From assembly GCF_016793285.1 (NCBI RefSeq), contig NZ_JAEUMO010000063.1, positions 1 through 48,732 on the forward strand: a stretch of DNA of 48,732 nucleotides, in the 5' to 3' direction. The notes below the pieces were generated by a model. The model saw only the letters and a program-made list of their open reading frames with translations, was not told where the DNA came from and ran no database searches. This document shows positions 16,723-25,726 of the stretch, piece by piece. The translations under genes were made by a program, and so were the position numbers. The DNA is from Phenylobacterium sp. (GTDB lineage: Bacteria; Pseudomonadota; Alphaproteobacteria; Caulobacterales; Caulobacteraceae). The stretch's first letter is position 1; each line of letters opens with the position of its first letter.

Positions 16723-17658
16723 ATGGGGAGGCCTGTTCGACCGGAGGATCCGGCGTTCGGCTGCACGGCCGCCTGGGACCTGATGTTCGAGATGGTCGTG
16801 CTCGGGCGGCGCGAACTCGACTCGCTGGACGCCCTGATCCGGCTCGCCGTCGCCCAGTCCAATCTGGGACCGATCGTCACCGACCACGAGCGTCAGCTCC
16901 GCTACGCGGGGTGGCCGACGAACCCGGGCGACGACGTGCGGCGTCCGATCCGCGTCGCGGCCCTGAGCCGGACGCTCGGCCTTCCGTTCGAGACCGTTCG
17001 CCGCCGGGTGGCGAGGCTCTGCGAGGCGCAGAAGCTGGTCGCGACATCGCGGGGCCTGGTCGTGCCGGCCAAGACCTACGAAACCCAGGGCCACAGGGCG
17101 GTGCTGACCGCCCTCGACCGTGCGCTTCACCGGACCTACCTGCGCCTCCGCGCCAGCGACTTCTTTGTGACGAGCGATCTTCCGGATTCCGAACCGGCGT
17201 CCAGGGCCGTTCCCCTGCGGGCCATGGGGCGGCTTGCCGGGGATTACTACCTGCGGATGCTTCCGTATCTGCAAGCCTGGGCCGGCGACTCGCGCGACGC
17301 GCTGATCCTCCTGTGTGTCCTGCGCATGGATTTCGACGATCCCGGCGACGAGGACGCGACGGCCGCCGAAGGCGAGGGGGCGCAGCCCTTGCGGCCGGGC
17401 CGGGTCGCGCGGCTCCTCGGCCTCTCGCCCGAAACGGTCAGGCGGCGTTTCCACGGGCTGAGCCGCTGCGGCATCTGCAGCCTGCAGGACGGCGGCCTGA
17501 TGCTGCGCCGGGACGTCATGGCCGAGACCGTGATGCCGCAACTTGCCGCGCCGAGCGAAATGAACCTGCGTCGCGTCTTCCGCGCGCTCGCGCGGGTCGG
17601 GGCGACCCGGCGGTGGGAACGCATCGACGACGCGGCCGCGCGGCCGGGCCGGGCCTGA
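16723..17658 (+). CDS. Putative DNA-binding protein with two winged-helix modules
   Basis: A 311-residue soluble protein of no recognised family. Two segments align: residues 78-118 (VAALSRTLGLPFETVRRRVA, then a GLVVP wing) and 226-266 (GRVARLLGLSPETVRRRFHG, then a GLMLR wing). Both look like helix-turn-helix plus wing units of the IclR/Crp general kind. Each is preceded by a helical stretch with a D-x-L-I-L-x-V pattern (residues 33-47 and 190-203), so the protein looks like two copies of a ~150-residue module. It lies 418 bases upstream of the sulfatase gene on the same strand and is the best local regulator candidate. A GGGGGG ribosome-like site precedes ATG 16723. Confidence 0.7.
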   Translation: MGRPVRPEDPAFGCTAAWDLMFEMVVLGRRELDSLDALIRLAVAQSNLGPIVTDHERQLRYAGWPTNPGDDVRRPIRVAALSRTLGLPFETVRRRVARLCEAQKLVATSRGLVVPAKTYETQGHRAVLTALDRALHRTYLRLRASDFFVTSDLPDSEPASRAVPLRAMGRLAGDYYLRMLPYLQAWAGDSRDALILLCVLRMDFDDPGDEDATAAEGEGAQPLRPGRVARLLGLSPETVRRRFHGLSRCGICSLQDGGLMLRRDVMAETVMPQLAAPSEMNLRRVFRALARVGATRRWERIDDAAARPGRA

Positions 17659-18076
17659 TCCGGACGGCCCCCGCGGGCCCGTCGGCAGGCGCGCCGACCC
17701 CTAGTTTACCCATTTTGTGGCCCCGCGACGGCGGCCCTGGAACGCGCCCTCTCGGGGCGGGCGGGAAGCGGACGATGCCGTCGCGCGAAGGACGGCGCGC
17801 GCCTGATCCGGGATATAACTGATTATTTTGCTTCCGGAATTTCCCTCCGGCGTCCAGGTCCGGGTGCGCAGGACGCTGAGATGGCGATCCGAGCAGACGT
17901 TCCGCGCACACCGTCTCCAGCCCCGGATTTCGGGCGCTCGCCGCCGCAGCCTCGCTCCGGCGGGCTTATTGTCGGGTCTGCGGAAGGTTGGCATGTAATG
18001 GATTACATCATTCGGCCGGCGACGCGGTTCTGAAGAAGCCCGCCCGGTTCCGAGCTACCTGTCGGGGGAGGAAGGG
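17659..18076 (+). other. 418-base intergenic region ahead of the sulfatase cluster
   Basis: No supported gene is seen on either strand. The middle (about 17815-17835) is AT-rich compared with its surroundings, and the right end holds a perfect-armed palindrome (separate entry) and a GGGGGAGGAAGGG ribosome site for the sulfatase ATG at 18077. The size and composition fit a regulated promoter region. Confidence 0.6.
17993..18008 (+). promoter_or_regulatory. Palindromic operator-like site upstream of the sulfatase gene
   Basis: ATGTAAT-GG-ATTACAT: 7-base perfect arms with a 2-base spacer, starting 84 bases before the sulfatase ATG. TGTAAT (17994-17999) also resembles a -10 box, and TTGTCG (17969-17974) a -35 box with a long 19-base spacer. 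A dimeric regulator bound here would cover the -10 element. The match is to no specific known box. Confidence 0.5.
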
Positions 18077-20347
18077 ATGCGGGGGGCGCAGGCTTTTCGC
18101 GCAGGATCGCTGTTGCTTGCCGCCTGCCTGGCCGGCGCGCCTTCGATCGGCGCCCACGGCCAGGTCATGGCGTCGCCGTCGCCGGCCGTGGCGGGACGTC
18201 CGATCCGGGCGGCTGACGCGCCGAACGTCGTCCTCATCCTGCTGGACGACGCCGGCTACGCAGCCTCGACGACCTTCGGCGGCTTCGCCGATACGCCGAC
18301 CCTGTCCCGGCTCGCGCAGGAGGGATTGCGCTACACCTCGTTCAACGTCAGCGCGATCTGCTCGCCCACGCGCGCCGCCCTGCTGTCGGGTCGCAACCAG
18401 CATCGCGTCGGGTTCGGAAGCACCCCGGAAGCCTACCGGCCCTATGCCGGCTACAACGGCGTGTGGCCTCGGGAGTCGGCGTCCATCGCCGAGGTGCTGC
18501 GGCGCGCCGGCTACAGCACGGCGGCGTTCGGCAAGTGGCACAACACGCCCTACTGGGAACTCACCCCGACCGGGCCCTTCGACCGATGGCCGACGGGCCT
18601 GGGCTTCGAGCACTTCTACGGCTTCATGATCGGCGAGGTCAGCCAGTGGGAGCCGCCGCTCTACCGCGACACCGCGCCGGTCACGCCCCCCCGCACCGCG
18701 GAGCAGGGCTATCACCTCACGACCGACATCACCGACGAGGCGGTCCAGTGGCTGAGGACGCAGCGCGCCTTCGCCCCCGAGCGGCCCTACTTCCTCTATT
18801 TCGCCCCCGGCGCGCCGCACAAGCCGCACCATGTGCCGGCCGACTGGATCGCGCGCTACAAGGGGCGGTTCGACCGCGGCTGGGACGTGCTCCGGCAGGA
18901 GACGTTCGAGCGTCAGAAGCAGCTCGGCGTCATCCCCTCCGAGGCCCGCCTGACGCCCCGGCCGCCGGAGATCCCGGCGTGGTCGGCGCTGTCGCCCGAC
19001 GAGCAACGGCTCGCCGCGCGGCAGATGGAGGTCTACGCCGCGTTCCTCGCCCACACCGACGCCGAGATCGGTCGCCTGATCCAGGCGGTCCGCAGCCGGC
19101 CGGACGGCGAGAACACGCTCATCCTGTATGTGGCCAGCGACAACGGCGCCAGCGCGATGGACGGCGTCCTGGGCTCCAACGACACCCACGCCCCGCCGAC
19201 CCCGGTCGCCGAGCAGCTCGCGCAGATCGACGAGCTGGGCGGGCCCGACCACCTGAACGCCTACGCGGCCGGCTGGGCCTGGATGAACAGCACGCCGTTC
19301 CAGTGGACCAAGGGCATCGCGTCGCATTGGGGCGGCACGCGCGCGCCGCTGGTGGCGTCGTGGCCCCGCCGCATCGCCGGGCGGGGCGAGGTCCGAACCC
19401 AGTTCGCCTACGCCACGGACATCGCCGCCACGGTGTACGACGCGGCCGGGATCGATCCGCGCAGACCGATCGACGGGATCGCGCAGACCGCCCTCGACGG
19501 CGTGAGCCTGCTGCGCACCTTCGCCGACGCGCGGGCCGCCTCGCCGCGGCGCACGCAGTACTTCGAGAACTGGGGCAGCCGCGCGATCTACCGCGACGGC
19601 TGGGTGGCCGGCGTTCGGATGGTCGGCCAGAACCTCGGCGAGAACATCCGCCGCGGCCCGGCGCCGGGCGCCCAGACGTGGGAACTCTACGACGTCGCGC
19701 ATGACTTCAGCCAGGCGCAGGACCTCGCCGCGGCCCGTCCGGGCAAGCTGAAGGAGCTCCAGGCCGCGTTCGACGCGGAAGCCCGCCGCAACGGCGTGTA
19801 CCCGATCGAGACGCCCAACGTGCGCTACGCCCCGCCCTCGCCGATCGCCGGGCGCACGTCCTTCGTCTACTTCCCGGGCGCCCCGTGGACCAGCTATCGG
19901 GCGCTTCCGAGCCTGAGCCGGCCGCACGCCATCGAGGTCACGGCCGAGGTTCACGGCGCGCCCAGCGGCGTGCTGGTCAGCCACGGCAGCCGCCTGGGCG
20001 GGTTCGTCCTCTATGTGCGGGACGGACGCGTCGTCTATGAGAACAACGCCGCCGGCCGCCGCCGCGTGCGCCTCGAGGCGCCCGGTCCGCTGCCGGACGG
20101 CGAGGTCCGGATCCGCTTCGAGATGCACGGCGCCGCCGCGCCGGGGGCCCCGTTCTCCGGGCAGGGCGCACTCTTCGTCAACGGCCGGCAGGTCGCCAAC
20201 GGTCCTCTCGGCCCGATCACCGACCCGGCCTACGACGCGGCCAGCTTCAGCGTCGGCGAAGCCCGGATCTCGCCCGTGAGCCGCGCCATGCCGCTGCCGT
20301 CGCGGTTCGAGGGACGGATCGCGCAGGTGGAGGTCGAGCTCCGCTGA
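18077..20347 (+). CDS. Arylsulfatase, formylglycine-dependent, probable lipoprotein
   Basis: A 756-residue type I sulfatase. C95 in C-S-P-T-R (95-99) is the cysteine converted to formylglycine, within the full signature CSPTRAALLSG; D57/D58 (LLDDAGY) and the later SDNGAS segment supply metal ligands, and GKWH is the conserved lysine motif. It most resembles the Pseudomonas AtsA-like arylsulfatase group, with a beta-rich C-terminal domain (about 620-756). LLAAC at residues 13-17 is a good lipobox, so it is probably anchored in the periplasm; cleavage near residue 30 by signal peptidase I is an alternative. It hydrolyses a sulfate ester. No formylglycine-generating enzyme gene is in the window. 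Confidence 0.92.
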   Translation: MRGAQAFRAGSLLLAACLAGAPSIGAHGQVMASPSPAVAGRPIRAADAPNVVLILLDDAGYAASTTFGGFADTPTLSRLAQEGLRYTSFNVSAICSPTRAALLSGRNQHRVGFGSTPEAYRPYAGYNGVWPRESASIAEVLRRAGYSTAAFGKWHNTPYWELTPTGPFDRWPTGLGFEHFYGFMIGEVSQWEPPLYRDTAPVTPPRTAEQGYHLTTDITDEAVQWLRTQRAFAPERPYFLYFAPGAPHKPHHVPADWIARYKGRFDRGWDVLRQETFERQKQLGVIPSEARLTPRPPEIPAWSALSPDEQRLAARQMEVYAAFLAHTDAEIGRLIQAVRSRPDGENTLILYVASDNGASAMDGVLGSNDTHAPPTPVAEQLAQIDELGGPDHLNAYAAGWAWMNSTPFQWTKGIASHWGGTRAPLVASWPRRIAGRGEVRTQFAYATDIAATVYDAAGIDPRRPIDGIAQTALDGVSLLRTFADARAASPRRTQYFENWGSRAIYRDGWVAGVRMVGQNLGENIRRGPAPGAQTWELYDVAHDFSQAQDLAAARPGKLKELQAAFDAEARRNGVYPIETPNVRYAPPSPIAGRTSFVYFPGAPWTSYRALPSLSRPHAIEVTAEVHGAPSGVLVSHGSRLGGFVLYVRDGRVVYENNAAGRRRVRLEAPGPLPDGEVRIRFEMHGAAAPGAPFSGQGALFVNGRQVANGPLGPITDPAYDAASFSVGEARISPVSRAMPLPSRFEGRIAQVEVELR

Positions 20348-20441
20348 GACGGCGTCGGCCCGGCGCGCGCAGGCCGGATCCACAAGCCCAATTTTCACAA
20401 CCGGCCCGCTCCCGGGCGGCCGGACAGGAGAGGAAACCATC

Positions 20442-22721
20442 ATGACGATTCGGCATCTGCTCGCCACGCCGGCATCCCTGTTGCTGCTTTCGTCGGCGCT
20501 GCCGGCGCTCGCCGCCGAGACGGCCGACGCGGGCGACGAGACCGCGGCCGGCGCCATCGAGGAGGTCGTTGTGACCGCCCGGCGGCGGGAGGAGGCGCTG
20601 CAGAAGGTCCCCGTCGCGGTATCGGTGGTCTCGGCGGCGGCCCTGGCGCGGCAGAACATCCAGTCCGTGGTCGAACTCGAGCGCGCCGTGCCGGGCCTCT
20701 CCAGTCAGGGTCAGACGCGGGACAACGTCTCCGTCAGCATCCGCGGCCAGGGCACGGGCCAGCAGGCCAGCCTGCCGGGCGTGCTGATCTACCTCAACGA
20801 GGTGCCCATCCCCTACGACCAGCTCGGCCAGTCCGTCGCCGGGCCGGGCCTCTACATGGACCTCCAGAACGTCCAGGTGCTCAAGGGGCCGCAGGGCACG
20901 CTGTTCGGCCGCAACTCCGTCGGCGGCGCCATCCTGCTTCAGACGCAACGGCCGGGGCCGGAGTTCGGCGGCAGGATCCAGGTCGGCGTCGGAAACTACG
21001 CGAACCGCGAACTCGACGCCGCGCTCAACGTGCCGCTGGCCGGCGAGAAGCTCGTGCTGCGGCTCGCCGCCAGGGCCCAGGACCGCAAGGGCTTCACCAG
21101 GCTGCTCGCCGAACCCAGCCATCCGGGGGGCTTGCGGATGGACGACGTGAACTACTGGTCGCTCCGGGGCACGCTGTCCTGGCGCGCCTCCGACAGCGTT
21201 ACCAACACGCTGACCCTGGAGCACCTGGATTCCGAGAACAACGGCACGTCCTATGTTCTGCACCGCCTCAATCCCGCTGGAAACGCCGCCGTCCGCTATC
21301 CCGGTCTGGCCGCGCAGTTCGCGCAGCAGCAGGCGCTGGGTATCCGTACCCGCATCGCCAGCAGCCTGGACAATTCGTCTACTCGAAAATACACGTTCCT
21401 GACGAACGTCACCGAATTCGAAGTCTCCGAAAACATCTCGGTGAAGAACATATTCGGGTACATGTCGGCCCACAGGCAGTATTCGCTCGAAGCCGACGGC
21501 TCGCCGTTCCCCGTCAGCGAGTTCGCTCAGCCGCCGGGCGAAACCTTCCGGTTCAACCAGTACAGCGAGGAACTCCAGATCCATGGGGTCGCCTTCGACG
21601 GGCGTCTCGACTGGATCGTAGGCGGGCTCTACCTCAAGAATCCGACCCCGGGCTTCTACAACCGGCCGGCGATCACGTTCGGCGCGACCGTCATCAACGC
21701 GTCTCGCTTCGGCTCCGAGAGCAAGGGCCTCTACACCCAGGGCACCTATGACCTGGGCGACCTCGTGGAGGGCCTGAAGTTCACCGGCGGGTTCCGTTAC
21801 ACCTGGGACCGTCGCTTCGCCCAGTCGCGGGGGCTGAACGCCGCCGGGGTCTGCGTCAATCCGCCGGCCTCCGCGGACGCCCGCTGCACGCTGACGGGCG
21901 ACACGAGGACCGAGGCGCCGACCTGGACCGTGGGGCTGGACTGGCAGGCGACGCCGCAGGTGATGGTGTACGGGGTCAGCCGCCGCGGCTACCGCGCCGG
22001 CGGATACAACGCCCTCAATCCGAACATCGTCACGGACAACCGTTTCTTCGATCCGGAGTACGTCACCGACTACGAAGTCGGACTCAAGGCCGACTGGCGC
22101 GTGGGGTCCGTTCCGATCCGGACCAACATCGCCCTCTACCACCAGGACTACAGCGACATCCAGGTGACCGAGGTCCGGTTCGTGAACGGCCAGCAGTTCA
22201 ACTCGACCAGCAACGCCGGGGCGGCGCGCATCAACGGCGGGGAACTGGAGGCGACCGCGAACCTGACGCCGGATCTGCAGGTCGGTGGCTTCCTCAGCTA
22301 CATCGACTTCGCCTACACGAAGTTCGCGCCGGGTGCGAACGCCGCCAGCCTCCGCGCCCAGGAGACCGCGAACCGCCCGGTGCATCAGTACGGCCTGAAC
22401 GCCCGCCACCGCCTCCCGCTGCCGCCGTCCGCGGGCGAGGGCTCAGTGTTCGCCAACTGGTCCTGGCGCGACGACGCGGGCAACACCTCGCTTCGCGACG
22501 GCGTCATCCCGTCGTACGGTCTTCTCTCCGCGGGCGCCGAGTGGAACGACGTCGCGGGCAGCGGCTGGGACGCGGCCATCTTCGCGACCAACATCCTGAA
22601 CAAGGACTATGTGGTGGCCCTGAGCGCGGCGTTCGAGACGAACGGCTACACCAGCTACAGCTATGGCGAGCCGCGCATGTTCGGCGTGCGGTTGCGCTAC
22701 CGCTTCGGCGGCGAGCGCTGA
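20442..22721 (+). CDS. TonB-dependent outer-membrane receptor, sulfatase-linked
   Basis: A 759-residue receptor. The signal peptide ends near residue 25 (PALA-AE), followed by a TonB box-like EEVVVTARRREE. The plug runs to about residue 170 (VQVLKGPQGTLFGRNSVGGAI), then the 22-strand barrel. The last residues are RLRYRFGGER, so the usual terminal aromatic residue is four positions from the end. GGAGAGGAAA precedes ATG 20442. Position between a sulfatase and a PQQ dehydrogenase suggests that it imports the sulfate ester or a related substrate; this is inference. The family (CirA/Fiu-like carbohydrate, steroid and siderophore receptors of sphingomonads and caulobacters) does not fix the ligand. 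Confidence 0.9.
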   Translation: MTIRHLLATPASLLLLSSALPALAAETADAGDETAAGAIEEVVVTARRREEALQKVPVAVSVVSAAALARQNIQSVVELERAVPGLSSQGQTRDNVSVSIRGQGTGQQASLPGVLIYLNEVPIPYDQLGQSVAGPGLYMDLQNVQVLKGPQGTLFGRNSVGGAILLQTQRPGPEFGGRIQVGVGNYANRELDAALNVPLAGEKLVLRLAARAQDRKGFTRLLAEPSHPGGLRMDDVNYWSLRGTLSWRASDSVTNTLTLEHLDSENNGTSYVLHRLNPAGNAAVRYPGLAAQFAQQQALGIRTRIASSLDNSSTRKYTFLTNVTEFEVSENISVKNIFGYMSAHRQYSLEADGSPFPVSEFAQPPGETFRFNQYSEELQIHGVAFDGRLDWIVGGLYLKNPTPGFYNRPAITFGATVINASRFGSESKGLYTQGTYDLGDLVEGLKFTGGFRYTWDRRFAQSRGLNAAGVCVNPPASADARCTLTGDTRTEAPTWTVGLDWQATPQVMVYGVSRRGYRAGGYNALNPNIVTDNRFFDPEYVTDYEVGLKADWRVGSVPIRTNIALYHQDYSDIQVTEVRFVNGQQFNSTSNAGAARINGGELEATANLTPDLQVGGFLSYIDFAYTKFAPGANAASLRAQETANRPVHQYGLNARHRLPLPPSAGEGSVFANWSWRDDAGNTSLRDGVIPSYGLLSAGAEWNDVAGSGWDAAIFATNILNKDYVVALSAAFETNGYTSYSYGEPRMFGVRLRYRFGGER

Positions 22722-22722
22722 C

Positions 22723-24882
22723 GTGCGCGGGAAGGTCCGAGCGCCTTGGCGGAGCCGCCGCGCGGCGGCGGTTCGGGCTGGCGCCGCCCTGGCGGCGACG
22801 CTGCTCGGAGGTTGCGCCCTGGCGGCCTCGGGCGCGGCCGACTGGCCGGCATACGGCGGCAACCCGCAGGGCGACCGCTACTCGTCCCTCCGTCAGATCG
22901 CCCCCGGCAACGTGGCCGGGCTGCGGGAGGTCTGGCGGTACGCGACCGGGCCGGGCGACCTGCAGACCTCGCCGCTGATCGTGGACGGCGTGCTCTACGG
23001 CGTGACGCCGGATCAGGTCGTCTTCGCCCTCGACGCCGGCTCGGGCCGCGAACTCTGGACCCATGCGCCCCGGATCCGGAACCGCCAGCCGGTCCGCGGC
23101 CTGAGCTACTGGCGGGACGGCGCCCGGCGGCGGCTGTTCACGAGCCACGGGTCCTTCCTGACCGCGCTCGACCCGCAGACCGGCCGGCCCGCGGCCGAGT
23201 TCGGGGTCGGGGGAACGATAGACCTCCGGGAAGGGCTCGGCCGCGATCCTGCGACGCTCCCGGTGTTCATGACGACGCCCGGCGTGATCTACCGCGACCT
23301 GCTGATCGTGGGGTTCCGGACCTCCGAGACCGCGCCGGCGGCGCCCGGCGCGGTGCGCGCCTACGACGTCCGGAGCGGCCGTCTCGTATGGACCTTCAAC
23401 CTCCTGCCGCGGCCCGGCGAGGCGGGATCGGAGACATGGCCCAGGGACGCCGGCTCGACGGCCGGCGGCGCCAACGCCTGGGCCGGCATGGCGCTGGATG
23501 CGCGACGCGGCATCGTCTACGCGCCGACCGGCTCGGCGGTCGACGACTTCTACGGGGGCGATCGCCGCGGCGACAACCTGTTCGCCAATTCGCTGGTCGC
23601 GCTGGACGCGGCGACCGGGCGGAGGCTCTGGCACTTCCAGGCGGTCAGGCATGACATCTGGGATCGCGACTTCCCCTCTCCGCCGCTGTTGCTGACGGTG
23701 CGGCGGAACGGCCGCGCCGTCGACGCGGTCGCGCAGCCCACCAAGCAGGGGGTCCTCTACCTCTTCGACCGGGTGTCCGGCCGGCCCCTGTTCCCCGTCG
23801 AAGAGCGATCCGCGTCGCCCAGCGACGTCCCGGGCGAACACGCCGCGCCCAGCCAGCCGCACCCCACGCTCCCGCTGCCGTTTGCGCGGCAGGCGCTGAC
23901 CGCGGAGATGCTGACGCGGCGCACGCCGCAGGCGGCGGCCGCCGCCAGGGCCGAGTTTGCGCGCCTTCGGAACGGCGGGCCGTTCACCCCGCTGGCCGTG
24001 GGCGCCCAGACCGTCGTGTTCCCGGGCTTCGACGGCGGCGCGGAATGGGGCGGTCCGGCCGCCGATCGGCGCCGGGGCGTCATCTATATCAACAGCAACG
24101 ACATCGCCTGGACCGGCGGCCTGGCCGGCGCCGGACCCGCGGAGGATCCCGCCGCGGCGCTCTACCGGAGCCAGTGCGCGAACTGCCACGGCGCCGAGCG
24201 CGAGGGCGCGCCCGGCTTCCCGAGCCTGGCGGGTCTGCGCCAGCGCCTCTCCCGCCAGGAGATCGAGAGCATCGTCGTGCAGGGGCGAGGGCGGATGCCC
24301 GGCTTTCCGCAGATCGGCCGACAGGCGCTGGACCGGCTCCTCGACCACCTCCTCGACCAGGCCGGCGAGCCGGGCCGCGAACTCTCCGGGCCGGTTCCGG
24401 CGGCGCCGCGCCGCTTCACGTTCACGGGCTATCGCAAGTTCCTCGACCCGGACGGCTACCCCGCCGTGGAGCCGCCCTGGGGCACGCTCAACGCCATCGA
24501 CCTGAACACGGGCGCGTACCTCTGGCGCATCCCGCTCGGAGAATACCCAGAGCTGGCGTCCCAGGGCGTGCGCGACACCGGATCGGAGAACTACGGCGGT
24601 CCCATCGTCACGGCCAGCGGGCTCCTGTTCATCGGCGCCACGATCCGCGACCGCAAGCTGCGGGCGTTCGACGCCAGGACCGGCAAGCTGCTGTGGCAGG
24701 CGCTCCTGCCCTACGCAGGCGCCGCGACTCCGGCGACCTACCAGGCGAACGGCCGCCAGTTCGTCGTCATCGCGACCAGCGGGCAGCGCGATCCCAAGGG
24801 GCTGAAGGGGTCCGCCTACGTCGCCTTCGCCTTACCCGGTCCCGGCGCCGGCCCGGAGCGGAACACGCCCGGAGCGAAGTGA
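22723..24882 (+). CDS. PQQ-dependent dehydrogenase with inserted cytochrome c domain
   Basis: A 719-residue quinohemoprotein starting at GTG 22723, one base after the receptor stop. Residues 25-31 (TLLGGC) form a lipobox with C31. The eight-bladed PQQ propeller begins at DWPAYGGN; W-motifs (VWRYATGPG, LWTHAP, VWTFNL, LWHFQAV, YLWRIPL, LLWQALL) recur throughout. Between blades, residues 475-550 hold a cytochrome c domain with C485-x-x-C488-H489 and a probable axial M525 (GRMPG). The chain then returns to the propeller, so the cytochrome is inserted, not fused at an end. It should oxidise an alcohol, sugar or aldehyde in the periplasm and hand electrons to the chain. The substrate is unknown. 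Confidence 0.9.
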   Translation: MRGKVRAPWRSRRAAAVRAGAALAATLLGGCALAASGAADWPAYGGNPQGDRYSSLRQIAPGNVAGLREVWRYATGPGDLQTSPLIVDGVLYGVTPDQVVFALDAGSGRELWTHAPRIRNRQPVRGLSYWRDGARRRLFTSHGSFLTALDPQTGRPAAEFGVGGTIDLREGLGRDPATLPVFMTTPGVIYRDLLIVGFRTSETAPAAPGAVRAYDVRSGRLVWTFNLLPRPGEAGSETWPRDAGSTAGGANAWAGMALDARRGIVYAPTGSAVDDFYGGDRRGDNLFANSLVALDAATGRRLWHFQAVRHDIWDRDFPSPPLLLTVRRNGRAVDAVAQPTKQGVLYLFDRVSGRPLFPVEERSASPSDVPGEHAAPSQPHPTLPLPFARQALTAEMLTRRTPQAAAAARAEFARLRNGGPFTPLAVGAQTVVFPGFDGGAEWGGPAADRRRGVIYINSNDIAWTGGLAGAGPAEDPAAALYRSQCANCHGAEREGAPGFPSLAGLRQRLSRQEIESIVVQGRGRMPGFPQIGRQALDRLLDHLLDQAGEPGRELSGPVPAAPRRFTFTGYRKFLDPDGYPAVEPPWGTLNAIDLNTGAYLWRIPLGEYPELASQGVRDTGSENYGGPIVTASGLLFIGATIRDRKLRAFDARTGKLLWQALLPYAGAATPATYQANGRQFVVIATSGQRDPKGLKGSAYVAFALPGPGAGPERNTPGAK

Positions 24883-25025
24883 CGCGCCCGCCGCGCGACC
24901 GCCGCTTCGCCGCCTCCGTGCCAATACCTATGGAGCGCACCCGAATGGCGACGGGGGCGCCATCGGCGCTACTCCCCCTCCCGCAGAGCCGCGGCGTTCG
25001 CGGCCTGCGGTAACCGGAGTATCCC

Positions 25026-25718
25026 ATGCTGAAGCCTGCCGTCGACCTTGCTGTCGCCCATCGTCCGCGCGGTGTTTCCGACCGCCTGGCCTACGGATTC
25101 GTCAAGGCGCTGCGCTTCTGCGCCGACACGTTCTTCGCGAAGCGCTACGGCCACCGGGCGGTAGTCCTCGAGACCGTCGCGGCGGTTCCAGGCATGGTGG
25201 GCGCCACCCTCAACCACCTGAAGTGCCTTCGCCGCATGTGCGACGATCGCGGGTGGATCAAGACGCTCATGGACGAGGCCGAAAACGAGCGCATGCACCT
25301 CATGACCTTCATCGAGGTCGCCAAGCCCACCGCCTTCGAGCGCTTCGTGGTCCTGGCCGCGCAGTGGATCTTCTACCTGTTCTTCTTCGGCCTCTATCTG
25401 ATCTCGCCCAGGACGGCGCATCGGGTCGTCGGCTACTTCGAGGAAGAGGCGGTGATCAGCTACACCCACTACCTCGCGGAGATCGACGAGGGTCGCTCGG
25501 AGAACGTCCCCGCTCCCGCCGTCGCGGTGCGCTACTGGAACCTGCCGGCCGACGCGACGCTTCGCGACGTGGTGGAGGTCGTCCGCGCCGACGAAGCCCA
25601 TCACCGCGACGTGAACCACGGCTTCGCCAACGAGCTGGCGGGCCTGGCCGAACCTCGCCTCATCCCCGCCGTGTGGCCCCACAAGCAGCTCCAGCCGCAT
25701 TGGCGCGAGGCGGCCTGA
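25026..25718 (+). CDS. aox: Alternative oxidase (diiron ubiquinol oxidase)
   Basis: A 230-residue member of the AOX family known from mitochondria and a limited set of bacteria. All diiron ligands are visible: E49 ([10 protein letters not shown]), E88 and H91 (ENERMHL), a glutamate of E139-E141 ([13 protein letters not shown]), and E190 with H193 ([11 protein letters not shown]). Two hydrophobic helices (residues 50-65 and 108-128) insert in one membrane leaflet. The enzyme oxidises ubiquinol with O2 to water without pumping protons and resists cyanide. GGAG precedes ATG 25026. It follows the PQQ dehydrogenase by 143 bases and precedes a hairpin, so it probably belongs to the same cluster. 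Confidence 0.95.
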   Translation: MLKPAVDLAVAHRPRGVSDRLAYGFVKALRFCADTFFAKRYGHRAVVLETVAAVPGMVGATLNHLKCLRRMCDDRGWIKTLMDEAENERMHLMTFIEVAKPTAFERFVVLAAQWIFYLFFFGLYLISPRTAHRVVGYFEEEAVISYTHYLAEIDEGRSENVPAPAVAVRYWNLPADATLRDVVEVVRADEAHHRDVNHGFANELAGLAEPRLIPAVWPHKQLQPHWREAA

Positions 25719-25726
25719 CGACGTCC

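Noticed and set aside
18008-22409. Very long minus-strand frames opposite the sulfatase and receptor genes
   Set aside because: Their translations are Arg/Val/Gly-rich without motifs, whereas the plus strand carries catalytic and TonB-receptor signatures.
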